A stretch of 64,000 bases of DNA from Plantactinospora mayteni (lineage in GTDB: Bacteria; Actinomycetota; Actinomycetes; Mycobacteriales; Micromonosporaceae). Below the pieces are notes generated by a model that saw only the letters and a list, made by a program, of their open reading frames with translations, was not told the origin of the DNA and made no database searches. The DNA lies in assembly GCF_016862935.1 (NCBI RefSeq), contig NZ_BONX01000011.1, positions 1 through 64,000 on the forward strand. Reading direction: 5' to 3'. This document shows positions 26,328-35,574 of the stretch, piece by piece (positions within the stretch are counted from its first letter, which is position 1; each line of letters starts with the position of its first letter). The position numbers were made by a program, and so were the translations under genes.

Positions 26328-27356
26328 TCAGCTACCGAAGAAGACCTCGGCCTCGGTGTAGCGCTCCAGCGGCACGGTCTTCAGCTCACGGGTCGCCTCG
26401 GCCAGCGGGACCCGGACGATGTCGGTGCCCTGCATGGCGACCATCTTGCCCCAGTCGCCCTCGTTGACGGCGTCGATCGCCTGTAGGCCGAGCCGGGTGG
26501 CGAGCACCCGGTCGAACGCGGTCGGGGTGCCGCCGCGCTGGATGTGCCCGAGTACGACCGTCCGGGCCTCCTTGCCGGTCTTCGCCTCCAACTGCTCGGC
26601 GAGCCACTGCCCGATGCCGCCGAGCCGGACGTGCCCGAAGGCGTCCAGTTCCTGGTTGTGCAGCACCATCTGGCCGTCGAGCGGCTGTGCGCCCTCCGCG
26701 ACCACCACGATCGGGGCGTACTGCTTCTGGAAGCGCTTCTCGACGTAGGTCGCGACCTGGTCGACGTCGAACTGCCGCTCGGGCAGGAGGATCACGTTCG
26801 CCCCACCGGCCAGGCCGGCGTGCAGGGCGATCCAGCCGGCGTGCCGACCCATCACCTCGACGACCAGGGTGCGGTGGTGGCTCTCGGCGGTGGTGTGCAG
26901 CCGGTCGATCGCCTCCATCGCGATGTTCACCGCGGTGTCGAACCCGAAGGTGTAGTCGGTCGAACCCAGGTCGTTGTCGATCGTCTTCGGTACGCCGACC
27001 ACCTGGACGCCGAGTTCGTGCAGCTTGGTGGCGACGCCGAGGGTGTCCTCGCCGCCGATCGCCACCAGCGCGTCCACGCCCTGCTGCGCCAGGTTGTTCT
27101 TGATCTGCTCGACCCCGCCCTCGATCTTGAAGGGGTTGGTCCGGGAGGAGCCGAGGATGGTGCCACCGCGCGGCAGGATGCCCCGCACCTCCGCGATGCC
27201 GAGCGGCTTGGTCAGCCCCTCCAGCGGGCCGCGCCAGCCGTCACGGAACCCGACAAATTCGTGGTCGTAGGTGGCGACGCCCTTGCGCACCACCGCTCGG
27301 ATCACCGCGTTCAGACCCGGGCAGTCACCACCACCGGTGAGCACGCCGATACGCAT
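26328..27356 (-). CDS. pfkA: 6-phosphofructokinase, predicted PPi-dependent
   Basis: 342 residues of the group III PfkA family. Substrate site: GGGDCPGLNAVIR at the N-terminus, PKTIDNDL with catalytic D127, and MGRHAGWIAL. The two positions that set phosphoryl-donor choice are D104 (GGEDT) and K124 (PKTIDND); family knowledge, notably from the Amycolatopsis methanolica enzyme, links this pair to pyrophosphate instead of ATP. It phosphorylates fructose-6-phosphate in glycolysis, probably reversibly. Start supported by GGAGAAGCAG upstream. A hairpin in its leader region (27444-27481) belongs to the upstream gene. Confidence 0.95.
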   Translation of the reverse strand: MRIGVLTGGGDCPGLNAVIRAVVRKGVATYDHEFVGFRDGWRGPLEGLTKPLGIAEVRGILPRGGTILGSSRTNPFKIEGGVEQIKNNLAQQGVDALVAIGGEDTLGVATKLHELGVQVVGVPKTIDNDLGSTDYTFGFDTAVNIAMEAIDRLHTTAESHHRTLVVEVMGRHAGWIALHAGLAGGANVILLPERQFDVDQVATYVEKRFQKQYAPIVVVAEGAQPLDGQMVLHNQELDAFGHVRLGGIGQWLAEQLEAKTGKEARTVVLGHIQRGGTPTAFDRVLATRLGLQAIDAVNEGDWGKMVAMQGTDIVRVPLAEATRELKTVPLERYTEAEVFFGS

Positions 27357-27443
27357 GATCTGCTTCTCCTCCAGGAGCTTCGATTGAGCCCGTCAAGCCC
27401 CAGGGTGAAAGTCGGGTGAGACCGTCGGCGTCGTTGCCGGCCC

Positions 27444-27481
27444 GGGGCGGGCCGTCATTGCGCACTGTAGTCGCCCGCCCC
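27444..27481 (-). terminator. Hairpin after the RNase AS gene
   Basis: GGGGCGGGC (27444-27452) pairs with GCCCGCCCC (27473-27481), 20-nt loop, starting 50 nt beyond the exoribonuclease stop and 88 nt before the pfkA start. Confidence 0.55.
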
Positions 27482-27530
27482 GAGCCCGACCACCGCGCCC
27501 TGGCCGCCGACGGATGATCATGAGGCGGGT

Positions 27531-28040
27531 TCAGGACTGCGCCGGCCGGGCGTGCATCGCCTGCCAGCGGGCGAGGTTGTGCCGGGCGTCGACCAGCGCG
27601 TCGTGCCGGTCGGAGGCGGCGTCCGGCAGCGGCGGGCTGCCCCGGTCCTCCCAGCGCTGACGCAGCTCCTTGGTGAACCGGGGAATCTCCCGGGGCAGCG
27701 CCGGCATCGCTCCCCAGAGCTGGGCGAGCACCACGTGGTCGTACGCCGCGTACCAGGCCCAGAGTTCCAGCTTCTCCCCCGGCCGGTCCCGGACCGGCTC
27801 CATCAGGAACTCGTAGAGATCGTCCCGGATCCGCTCCCGGGAGCGCCACGCCCCGTCGCCCGGGGACGGCAGCTTGTCCAGCACGTGCCGGCGTACCCAC
27901 GGCACGGCGCGGGAGTCGTCGAACTCGGTGGAGACCGCGTAGAACTCGCGACCGTACTCGTCGACGACACCGATTGACACGAGGTCGACGAGCCGGCCGT
28001 CCTCGATGAACTCACAGTCGTAGAAATAGCGGTAGACCAT
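27531..28040 (-). CDS. 3'-to-5' exoribonuclease AS-like protein
   Basis: 169 residues from ATG 28040. The opening YRYFYDCEFIEDGRLVDLVS with the DxE pair, the central WAWYAAYDHVVLAQLWG with the second Asp, and the closing SDRHDALVDARHNLARW with the final His/Asp match the DEDDh exonuclease RNase AS (Mycobacterium Rv2179c), which removes 3' adenosines from RNA. Complete length for the family. The longer upstream frame lacks coding character and ribosome site. Divergent from the Crp/Fnr regulator. Confidence 0.92.
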   Translation of the reverse strand: MVYRYFYDCEFIEDGRLVDLVSIGVVDEYGREFYAVSTEFDDSRAVPWVRRHVLDKLPSPGDGAWRSRERIRDDLYEFLMEPVRDRPGEKLELWAWYAAYDHVVLAQLWGAMPALPREIPRFTKELRQRWEDRGSPPLPDAASDRHDALVDARHNLARWQAMHARPAQS

Positions 28041-28534
28041 CGCCGCCATCCTTGCCCATCCGTCCCGCCGTACGGGAATCGGGGGTGGAATTTCCACCAT
28101 TCGGCGCCGGCCTGCCCGGTCGGGGTACGCGGCGGGGGCGGTCGGCGTGGTGATCCTGAAGTGTCGGCGGATCACCACGCCCTTCCCTGCCGGTCCGGCC
28201 GGCGCCCCCACGCCGGTCGCACCCGGGTCCACCGCGGCCGGCCAGCGGGACGTGGCTCGCCCTCCGGCCGGTCGCGGCTTCCCGCGCCCCCACGCATCCG
28301 CCACGCCCCCGTACGGTCCCCACCCGGTAGCGGATCTGACGTCAGAATGCTCCCTGGTCAGCGGCAGAACTGTCACAGAAGTGATTTGAGGGGTGTACAG
28401 CAAGCGACACGACCGTCATGATCTGATGTGTACCGCTACCGGACCCTACCGGTATCAGTTTCACCTTGCTTCCTCGGTCGGTTGCGGGTCGGCCGAGAGC
28501 AGAACTGGGATATTTACCGGGGAGGGGTTGAGCC
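28041..28534. promoter_or_regulatory. 494-nt divergent regulatory region before the Crp/Fnr gene
   Basis: No gene seen. It holds three palindromes: CTGACGTCAG (28336-28345), TCAC-AGAA-GTGA (28373-28384) and TACCGG-N6-CCGGTA (28437-28454). The second resembles a loosely Crp-like dyad and could be an autoregulatory site. The ribosome site GGGGAGGGG (about 28519-28527) precedes GTG 28535. Confidence 0.5.
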
Positions 28535-29227
28535 GTGGAGGTTCGCCTGCCTGAGCCGGGCGACGCCCTCACCGGCGTCGACATGTTCGCCGGCCTTGAG
28601 CCAGAGGTGCGCCAGCGGGTGATCGCCGCGGCGGTGCCGCGCACCTACCGCAAGGGGCAACTGCTGTTCGTCGAGAACGATCCCGGCGAGTCCCTGATCG
28701 TCCTGCGCCGGGGAGCGGTCGCGGTGTTCCGCACCGCGCCGACCGGCGAGCGCGCGGTACTCAACGTCATCCGCCCGCCGGACGTACTCGGCGAGGTGTC
28801 CCTGCTGGACGCCTCCACCCGGTCGGCGTCCGCCGAGGCCATCGAGGACTGCACCGCCCTGGCGCTGTCCCGGGGCGCGTTCATGGAGCTGGTGCACTCC
28901 AACCCGCGCATCCTCGACGCGGTGATGCGGTCGCTGGGCGGGCTGATCCGCCGGCTGACCGAGCAGAACGCCGACCACGTCTTCCTCGACCTGCCGGGTC
29001 GGGTCGCCAAGACGCTGGTCCGGCTGGCCGGCGAGAGCCAGGCTCCGATGATCACAATCGAACTCAACCAGAGCCAGCTCGCCGAGATGGCCGGCGGTTC
29101 GCGGCAGAGCGTCAACCAGGCCATCGGGTCGTTCGCCAGCCGGGGCTGGCTGCGTACCGAGGGGCGGCGGATCGTGGTGACCGACGTCGCGGCGCTGCGC
29201 CGCCGCGCCGGCATGGCCGAGCGCTGA
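28535..29227 (+). CDS. Crp/Fnr-family transcription regulator
   Basis: 230 residues from GTG 28535. A cyclic-nucleotide-binding beta-barrel (about 18-135, with KGQLLFVENDPGESLIVLRR and VLGEVSLLDASTRSASAEA), the long dimer helix, and a Crp-type winged helix (about 165-225: LNQSQLAEMAGGSRQSVNQA, then GWLRTEGRRIVVTD). The E/S/R-rich phosphate-binding cassette appears near GEVSLLD...RSASAEA, so cAMP or a related ligand is plausible. The long leader with dyads suggests autoregulation. Confidence 0.93.
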   Translation: MEVRLPEPGDALTGVDMFAGLEPEVRQRVIAAAVPRTYRKGQLLFVENDPGESLIVLRRGAVAVFRTAPTGERAVLNVIRPPDVLGEVSLLDASTRSASAEAIEDCTALALSRGAFMELVHSNPRILDAVMRSLGGLIRRLTEQNADHVFLDLPGRVAKTLVRLAGESQAPMITIELNQSQLAEMAGGSRQSVNQAIGSFASRGWLRTEGRRIVVTDVAALRRRAGMAER

Positions 29228-29510
29228 CCCCCGTCGTCCCGACTCGCGGCACCGGCGCAACGTCCGGGTGGGACCGTCGACAGTGTCCGGTCGGCCCGGT
29301 CGCCGAGGTGACGGTCGTTGACGGTGCCGCAGGCCCGCGGTCCGTCGACGCGGCAGAGCCCGTCGACGCAGCAGATGGTGCCGCCCGAGCCCGACAGTAG
29401 TCCGGTCGCACAGGGCTGCGCGGTGTTCCGGGGCCGGACGTGACGGCGGGCGTTCCGGAAACCCGCCATGGTCTCCGGAACGCCCGGTCGGGCGCTGGGC
29501 GCCGGGACGA

Positions 29511-29705
29511 TCAGGTCGCCCCGGGCCAGTTGGTCGTGTCCCGACCGCCGCCGGTCGCCCCCGGCCAGTCGGGATTCTCCCCGCCGACGATCCCGGCGGC
29601 CTGGAGCTTCGCCAGGGTGGCGGCGTCCACGTCGATCATGTCCCCCGAGGAGTGGCCGACGCCGTCGCCGTCGGTCCATTCCTTTTCCAGTCGGACGTAC
29701 ACCAT
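29511..29705 (-). CDS. Small conserved hypothetical protein
   Basis: 64 residues from ATG 29705, which has a good ribosome site (AGGGAGAT). Sequence starts MVYVRLEKEWTDGDGVGHSS, continues GDMIDVDAATLAKLQAAGIV and ends with a short acidic/Gly tail containing NWPGAT twice. No membrane segment. The pattern resembles small actinomycete proteins of similar length with a beta-strand-rich N-terminus and a DVDAATLAKL helix. Function unknown; no operon partner. The 283-nt gap before it shows no feature. Confidence 0.65.
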   Translation of the reverse strand: MVYVRLEKEWTDGDGVGHSSGDMIDVDAATLAKLQAAGIVGGENPDWPGATGGGRDTTNWPGAT

Positions 29706-29949
29706 TGCCCATCTCCCTGATACTCGTCGATCGCTAGGCGCCAATGACTGTATCTTGGATCACTATGGGTGGGACTGTCCGCTAGCTAACAGCCTGGTTC
29801 CCGACACCGGGCCGGACGCTGATACTCGGCGGTGGCGAAACCCCCACCCGCGCGGGCCGGCGGCTCGCCGGAGCCTCCGGCCGGCAGCCACGGCCGGGCA
29901 GCACCACCCCGGTGGACAGCACGTCCCTTCGACTCGGTAGGAGGACGGC

Positions 29950-32900
29950 ATCTCCGCTACCTGCACCAGATGCGGCCGGATCGCCGCCGCTGGCGACCGC
30001 TTCTGCGGCGGCTGCGGCACCGAGCTGACCCCGGCCTGTCCGCACTGCGACCAGCCACTGGCCGCGGATGCCGCGTTCTGTACGGCCTGCGGCAAGCCCC
30101 GGCCCACCCCGCCCGGTCGACCGGCCACGATGTCCCAGGAGGACCGGCGGCGGGTCAGCGTACTCTTCGTGGACCTCATCGACTTCACCCCGTACGTCGA
30201 GCGGGCCGACCCGGAGCTGGTCCGGGGCATGCAGACCGCCTTCTTCGCGGCGGCCCGCCGGGTCATCGGCCAGTACGGCGGGGTGGTGGAGAAGTACATC
30301 GGCGACGCCGTGATGGCGTTGTTCGGGGCGCCGGTGGCGACCGAGACCGACCCGCTGCGCTGTGTGCGGGCGGGTCTGGAGTTGCAGCGGGTGCTGACCC
30401 GGTTCACCCCGACCGGCGCCGACCACCTGCGGTTCCGGGTGGGGGTGGCCACCGGTGAGGCGCTGGTGGACGTGGCTGCCGCCCGGGACGGCGGTCAGGC
30501 CATCGTGGCCGGCGACGTGGTGAACACGGCGTCCCGGATGCAGTCGGTGGCACCACCCGGCGGGGTACTGGTCTGCGGCACCACGTACGCGCTGACCCGG
30601 GACGCGATCCGCTACTCGGAGCAGGCGCCGGTGACGTTGCGCGGCCGTTCCTCGCCGACCGAGGTGTGGCTGGCGCTGGCCCCGGTGGACCGGCAGCCGC
30701 CGGACCGCGAGCCGGACACCACCCCGCTGATCGACCGGGAACACGAGCTGGGGCTGCTGGTCAACGCGCTGCACCGGTCCATCCGGGACCGGCTGCCGCA
30801 GATGGTGACGGTGCTCGGGCACGCCGGGATCGGCAAGAGCCGGCTGGTCCGGGAACTGTTCCGGCACACCGAGCGGCTCACCGACGAGCCGCTGACCTGG
30901 CGGGTCGGCCGCTGCCCGCCGTTCGGCGAGAACGTCACGTTCGCCGCGCTGGCCGACATCGTCAAGGCCGAGGCCGGGATCCTGGACACCGATCCGGCGC
31001 CGACCGCCACCCGGCGGCTGGAGTCGGCGCTGGTCGAGCTGGTCGGGCCGGGGCCGGCGGACCGGCTGATGGACGCGCTCCGCCCGGTGGTCGGGCTGCC
31101 CGGGCCGACGCTGCCGGCCGAGGAGTCCGAGTCGGCGTGGCGGCGGTTCCTGGTCGCGCTCGCCGCCCGCCAGCCGACCGTACTCGTCTTCGAGGACCTG
31201 CACTGGGCCGACGAGGCGATGCTGAACTTCGTCGAGCTGCTCGGGGCGTACGCGCAGAACGTGCCGCTGCTGCTGCTCTGCACCGCCCGCCCCGAGTTGC
31301 TCAACCGGGAACCGAGCTGGGCCGGCACCATCACCGGCTCGATGAGCGTCACCCTGCCGCCGTTGCGGGACACCGGCATCGCCTCGCTCTACGGGCACAT
31401 CTTCGGCCAGGCGGCCTTCTCCACCGACACGCTCAGCCCGCTGGTCGAGGTCGCCGACGGCAACCCGCTCTACGCCCACGAGTACGTCCGGATGCTCGTC
31501 GAGCAGGGCGCGCTGCGCCAGTCCGGCCGGGGCTGGTCGCTGGAGAAGCAGCACAACCTGGCGATGCCGGAGAGTGTGCACTCGGTGATCGCCAACCGGG
31601 TGGACCTGCTCGACGGCCCGGACCGAATGGTGCTGCTGGCCGCCTCGGTGGTCGGCGTGCAGTTCTGGCCGGGAGCGGTCGCGGCGGCGCTCGGCCAGCC
31701 GGTCGAGTCGGTGGAGCGGGCGCTGCGCCGGCTGGAGCAGCGGGACTTCGTGCACGAGCAGGCGACGTCGGCGATGGCCGGCCAGCCGGAGTTCCGGTTC
31801 CGGCACGTGTTGGTCCGGGACGTCTGCTACCAGCGGCTGCCCCGGACCGAGCGGGTCGCCCGGCACGACCGCACGGCCGACTGGCTGGACGGGATGTCCC
31901 GGGGCCGGGACACCGACCTGGCCGAGGTACTGGCCCACCACCGCTGGGCGGCGCACGAGATCGCGCACACCCTCGGGGTGGACACCGAGCGGTACGCTCC
32001 GCCGGCCCGGGAGGCACTGCACCGGGCGGCCCGCCGGGCGTACGCGCTGCACGTGCTGGACGCGGCGGCCAACCACGCTGGGCGGGCGCTGGGGCTGGCC
32101 GACGACAGTGATCCGGTCGGCCGGCTGCACCTGGAGCTGCTGCTCACCGAGATCTCCTACTTCCGCGACGGCACCGCCTTCCTGGCCGGTGGCGGTACCG
32201 ACCAACTGCACGCCCTCGCCGACCGGCTCTTCGCGTACGACGAACCCGCTGGCGCGGCCCGGGCCTGGACGCTGCTCGGCAAGGCCGCCTGGCTGCGGGC
32301 CGACCGGGCCGAGGCACTGTCCTGTCTGGACCATGCGGTGGAGCTGTTCGACGCGCTGCCGGACACCGCCCAGAAGGCGGACGCCTACGCCGAGCTGGGC
32401 CGGCTGCACATGCTCAACTACGAGCGCGACCCGGCGGTGGCCGCAGCCGGCGCGGCGGCCGACATCGCCGAACGACTCGGCCTGGTCGAGCCGCAGACCG
32501 ATGCCCGGATCACCGTGGCGACCGCCCGCTACCAGTCCGGCGACCGGGCCGGGCTGGACGAGCTGCACACCATCCTGCGGTTCTGCCAGGACCACCAGCT
32601 CGTGGTGCTGCCCCGGGTGGTACGCAACCTCGCGCACGCGATGCGGGAGGAGGGCGACTGGATCCGGGCGGACGAACTGGTGGCGTCCTGCCCGGCGCTG
32701 GCCCAGGCCGAGGCGCTGTCGACCGGCGGCTCGGCGGAGGCGCTGCGCGCGTACTGCGAGGGTGACGTCGGGCGGCTGCTGACCGTCGCCGACGGTTTCG
32801 TGGACACTCCGGCCGGGCGCTGGGACATGCAGGTGCGCGGGATGCGGGCGTACCTGCGGGTGCTGCGCGACGAGCCGGTGCCGGGCGGGTCGCCGGGGCC

Positions 32901-33531
32901 GGTGACGCGGGTCGGCGAGGTGGCGCCGGTCGGCCGCCCCGGGATCGCCGGCCCGGACGACGTGACGGACGCGCTGGAGACCGCCCGACGCAGCGGCTTC
33001 CACCGGCTGCACTGGAACATGCTCGGCCTGGGCGCGCTCTGCCGGGCCCTACAGGGGCGTACCGGGGAGGCGGCGGAGCTGCTCGACGAGCTGGCCGAGT
33101 CGTGGGCGACCGTGCCGGCCCTGGCCAGCGGGGAGTGGATCCCGGCCGCCTCGTACGCCGCCGCGCTAACCGACCGGGACTCGGCGGTACGCGTCCGGGA
33201 GATGCTGGACGCGGTCACCCACTCCACGCTCTGGGTGGAGGCGGCGGTGCGTACCGTGACGGCCGCGCTGGCCGGCGCGGACGGCGACCATGCCCGGGCC
33301 GGCCAGCTCTACGTCGCGGCGGCGGAGAGCTACGCCCGGATCCCGGACGTCACCGACCGGATGTTCGGGCTGGCGCTCGCCGCCGGTGAACTGGCGCTGG
33401 CCGGTGACGACTCCGCCGCCGAGGTGGCGCTGGCCGAGGTACGCGCGTTCGCGCTACGCAACCGGGTGCCCGGCCTGCTCCGGCTCGGCCACGCCCCACC
33501 GGCGGCCGGTGCCCCGATGCTCGCCTCCTGA
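29950..33531 (+). CDS. Zinc-ribbon / class III cyclase / AAA-ATPase regulator with probable ATC start
   Basis: Up to 1193 residues. Residues 4-45 form a double zinc ribbon with four CxxC pairs (TCTRCGRI, FCGGCG, CPHCD, CTACGK). A class III nucleotide cyclase domain follows (about 65-240: LFVDLIDFTPY with metal Asp75/Asp78, YIGDAVMALFG, GVATGEALV). An AAA/NB-ARC-like ATPase (about 275-460) has Walker A GHAGIGKSR near K296 and Walker B VLVFEDLHWADE. The rest is TPR-like helical repeats. A TAG at 29938-29940 closes the frame upstream, and no ATG, GTG or TTG precedes the zinc ribbon; ATC 29950 has a strong ribosome site (TAGGAGGAC). ATG 30130 would cut off the zinc ribbon. Confidence 0.8.
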   Translation: MSATCTRCGRIAAAGDRFCGGCGTELTPACPHCDQPLAADAAFCTACGKPRPTPPGRPATMSQEDRRRVSVLFVDLIDFTPYVERADPELVRGMQTAFFAAARRVIGQYGGVVEKYIGDAVMALFGAPVATETDPLRCVRAGLELQRVLTRFTPTGADHLRFRVGVATGEALVDVAAARDGGQAIVAGDVVNTASRMQSVAPPGGVLVCGTTYALTRDAIRYSEQAPVTLRGRSSPTEVWLALAPVDRQPPDREPDTTPLIDREHELGLLVNALHRSIRDRLPQMVTVLGHAGIGKSRLVRELFRHTERLTDEPLTWRVGRCPPFGENVTFAALADIVKAEAGILDTDPAPTATRRLESALVELVGPGPADRLMDALRPVVGLPGPTLPAEESESAWRRFLVALAARQPTVLVFEDLHWADEAMLNFVELLGAYAQNVPLLLLCTARPELLNREPSWAGTITGSMSVTLPPLRDTGIASLYGHIFGQAAFSTDTLSPLVEVADGNPLYAHEYVRMLVEQGALRQSGRGWSLEKQHNLAMPESVHSVIANRVDLLDGPDRMVLLAASVVGVQFWPGAVAAALGQPVESVERALRRLEQRDFVHEQATSAMAGQPEFRFRHVLVRDVCYQRLPRTERVARHDRTADWLDGMSRGRDTDLAEVLAHHRWAAHEIAHTLGVDTERYAPPAREALHRAARRAYALHVLDAAANHAGRALGLADDSDPVGRLHLELLLTEISYFRDGTAFLAGGGTDQLHALADRLFAYDEPAGAARAWTLLGKAAWLRADRAEALSCLDHAVELFDALPDTAQKADAYAELGRLHMLNYERDPAVAAAGAAADIAERLGLVEPQTDARITVATARYQSGDRAGLDELHTILRFCQDHQLVVLPRVVRNLAHAMREEGDWIRADELVASCPALAQAEALSTGGSAEALRAYCEGDVGRLLTVADGFVDTPAGRWDMQVRGMRAYLRVLRDEPVPGGSPGPVTRVGEVAPVGRPGIAGPDDVTDALETARRSGFHRLHWNMLGLGALCRALQGRTGEAAELLDELAESWATVPALASGEWIPAASYAAALTDRDSAVRVREMLDAVTHSTLWVEAAVRTVTAALAGADGDHARAGQLYVAAAESYARIPDVTDRMFGLALAAGELALAGDDSAAEVALAEVRAFALRNRVPGLLRLGHAPPAAGAPMLAS

Positions 33532-33534
33532 ACC

Positions 33535-33564
33535 GCCGGCCGGGCGGGGGTCCGACCGGCCGGC
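33535..33564. terminator. Bidirectional terminator
   Basis: GCCGGCCGG (33535-33543) pairs with CCGGCCGGC (33556-33564), 12-nt loop, between convergent genes ending at 33531 and 33570. Confidence 0.8.
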
Positions 33565-33569
33565 AGTGC

Positions 33570-34301
33570 TCAGGCGGCCAGCGAGTCGGTGGGCGACTCG
33601 GCGGTCAGCTTGCCGGCTGCCGCCTTGAGCTGCTGGTTCTTGATCTTCTGGGCATAGATGTCGACGTACTCCCGGCCGGAGAGTTCCATCAGCTCGTACA
33701 TGATCTCGTCGGTGATCGCCCGCTCGACGAACCGGTCGCCGGACATCCCGGCGTACCGGGAGAAGTCCAGCGGTTGGCCGAACCTGATCTTCACCCGCTT
33801 GATCTTCGGCAGCAGCTTTCCGGGCGGCTGGATCTCGTCGGCGTTCAGCATCACCACCGGGACGACCCGGGCGCCGCTGTCCAGCGCGAGCCGGGCCACC
33901 CCGGTCTTGCCGCGATAGAGCCGGCCGTCCGGCGAGCGGGTGCCCTCCGGGTAGATCCCGGCCAGGTTGCCGGCCCGCAGCACCGCGAGCTGGGTGTCCA
34001 GCGCGGCCTGCGCGGCCCGCCCGCCGGACCGGTCCACCGGGATGGTGCCGGTACCCACGAAGAACTTCTTCACCAGCCAGCCCTTCAGCCCCTTGCCGGT
34101 GAAGTATTCGGCCTTCGCCACGAAGGTCACTTTTCGCTTGACCATCAGCGGCATGAAGATCGAATCGGAGAACGACAGGTGGTTGCTGGCGATGATCGCC
34201 GGACCGGTGCCGGGTACGTTCTCCCTCCCCTCGACCTGTGGCCAAAAGATCAACTTCAGCCAGGGCCCGAGGATGACGTACTTCATCAGCCCGTACAGCA
34301 C
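33570..34301 (-). CDS. 1-acyl-sn-glycerol-3-phosphate acyltransferase family
   Basis: 243 residues from GTG 34301 (ribosome site GGGAAGGA; homologues of the family begin with a similar LY-L-KYV pattern). A hydrophobic N-terminus (VILGPWLKLIFW) precedes motif I NHLSFSD (HxxxxD), motif II GTIPVDRSGG, motif III YPEGTRSPDG and motif IV VPVVMLNADE. PlsC-family enzymes acylate lysophosphatidate at the membrane in phospholipid synthesis; some act on other acyl acceptors, so the exact substrate is open. Divergent from the DUF308-type gene. Confidence 0.9.
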   Translation of the reverse strand: MLYGLMKYVILGPWLKLIFWPQVEGRENVPGTGPAIIASNHLSFSDSIFMPLMVKRKVTFVAKAEYFTGKGLKGWLVKKFFVGTGTIPVDRSGGRAAQAALDTQLAVLRAGNLAGIYPEGTRSPDGRLYRGKTGVARLALDSGARVVPVVMLNADEIQPPGKLLPKIKRVKIRFGQPLDFSRYAGMSGDRFVERAITDEIMYELMELSGREYVDIYAQKIKNQQLKAAAGKLTAESPTDSLAA

Positions 34302-34553
34302 CGGTGTCCTTCCCGAGAGTCCCGCGCGTCCCCACGTCGGCCGCGGCCGGGCCCGACACGCGGGTACGCGTCGAACCGCCGTCGATGGCCGCGGGCGGGA
34401 ACTGTCGGCAAGAAGCCTACGAAGCGGGTACGCCGCGCCACAACGCACTCCCGCAACCAGCACCCGCCGTGTCACGATTCATTGCGCGGCAGTGGCGCAG
34501 CCGGCGGTCGGCAACACGGCCGGGCGCCACAGGCCGGTAGGGAGGGTGTCGGG

Positions 34554-35411
34554 GTGTCAGCGGGTGGGGCCCGTCGGGGACGGCGGGACAACGGGCTGGA
34601 GGCGACGGAGTACGCCGTCGCCGGCGACGTGGACCCGCGGCTCGGCGAGCACCTGCTCGACGTGCTGGCGGCGGGCGGAATCGCCGCCTACCTGCAACCC
34701 TCCGCCGACCTCAACCCGGTGACCCGGACCACCACCGTGCCACCCCGGCCGGTGGACCGGCTCTATGTCGACCGCAGTTTCCTGGCCACCGCCCGGGACT
34801 ACCTGACCCAGCTCGCCGACGAGGACCCGCCGGGTCAGCCCCCCGCACCCCGCCCCGACCCCGATCCGGACCCGGACGTGGAGGCCGAGTGGGCCCGGAT
34901 CGTCGCCGGCTACCACACCGAGGTCGCGGCGGACTCCCGATCCTGGCCCGCCGCCGAGGACGTCGCGGTCGGCGAGTCGACGGACCGGCCCGCCGGGACG
35001 GCGACCACCCGCCCGGGACCGGAGCTGCCCGGGCCGGCCGATCCGGGCGTACGCCGGCTGCCCTCGGCCACCGACATCTCCGGGATCTCGGTCGGCGGCC
35101 GGGCCGACGACGGGTCGCTGCTCGACGGGCTGGACACCTTCGGCGCGGACCTGCCGGACGACCCGGAGGAACGCTACGTCCCGCCGCCACCGCCGCCACT
35201 GCCCCGGTTCTCGAAATACGCCGTGGTCGGGACACTGGCCATCGTCGCCGGCTTCGCGCTCTTCCTCTTCCCGCACCTGCTCCCGATCGACCGGAGCCTG
35301 GTCACCATGCTCGGCTTCGCCGGCATCCTCACCGGTTTCGTGACGCTGATCCTGCGGCTGCGGCCCGGCAACGAGGAGGACGACGACCCCGACGACGGGG
35401 CGGTGGTCTGA
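34554..35411 (+). CDS. DUF308-type membrane-anchored hypothetical protein
   Basis: 285 residues from GTG 34554 (ribosome site GGGAGGG). The N-terminal 80 residues are compact (EATEYAVAGDVDPRLGEHLL, GIAAYLQPSADLNPVTRTTT), resembling a DUF2007-like signal-transducing fold. A long acidic, Pro-rich linker follows, then two C-terminal transmembrane helices (about 222-242 and 249-268) and an acidic tail. Widely conserved in Micromonosporaceae in this form; function unknown. It lies 163 nt upstream of otsA on the same strand. Confidence 0.75.
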   Translation: MSAGGARRGRRDNGLEATEYAVAGDVDPRLGEHLLDVLAAGGIAAYLQPSADLNPVTRTTTVPPRPVDRLYVDRSFLATARDYLTQLADEDPPGQPPAPRPDPDPDPDVEAEWARIVAGYHTEVAADSRSWPAAEDVAVGESTDRPAGTATTRPGPELPGPADPGVRRLPSATDISGISVGGRADDGSLLDGLDTFGADLPDDPEERYVPPPPPPLPRFSKYAVVGTLAIVAGFALFLFPHLLPIDRSLVTMLGFAGILTGFVTLILRLRPGNEEDDDPDDGAVV

Positions 35412-35481
35412 GCCCTGCCGTCCAGATCGCGAGATTCATCACCGCGTGGAGGCAAGGCGTAACACTCGCGTAATTTCACGT

Positions 35482-35495
35482 CAGTAGGAATACTG
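35482..35495. promoter_or_regulatory. Palindrome upstream of otsA
   Basis: CAGTA-GGAA-TACTG, a perfect inverted repeat 80 nt before the TTG start, in an unusually AT-rich stretch (35458-35515) that probably holds the otsA promoter. Confidence 0.45.
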
Positions 35496-35574
35496 CTGTA
35501 AGTTACCTTCCCCTCACGACTACCCCGATCGCTCCTATTCGCGGTGGTCGCCTCGCCCGGAACGAGGTGCCCGA

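Noticed and set aside
29782-33012. 1076-aa open frame opposite the cyclase-ATPase gene
   Set aside because: No domain; it is antisense to zinc-ribbon, cyclase and ATPase motifs that are intact on the plus strand.
30130-33531. ATG 30130 as the true start of the cyclase gene
   Set aside because: It removes a perfect four-CxxC zinc ribbon that is in frame directly upstream and has a strong ribosome site before it.
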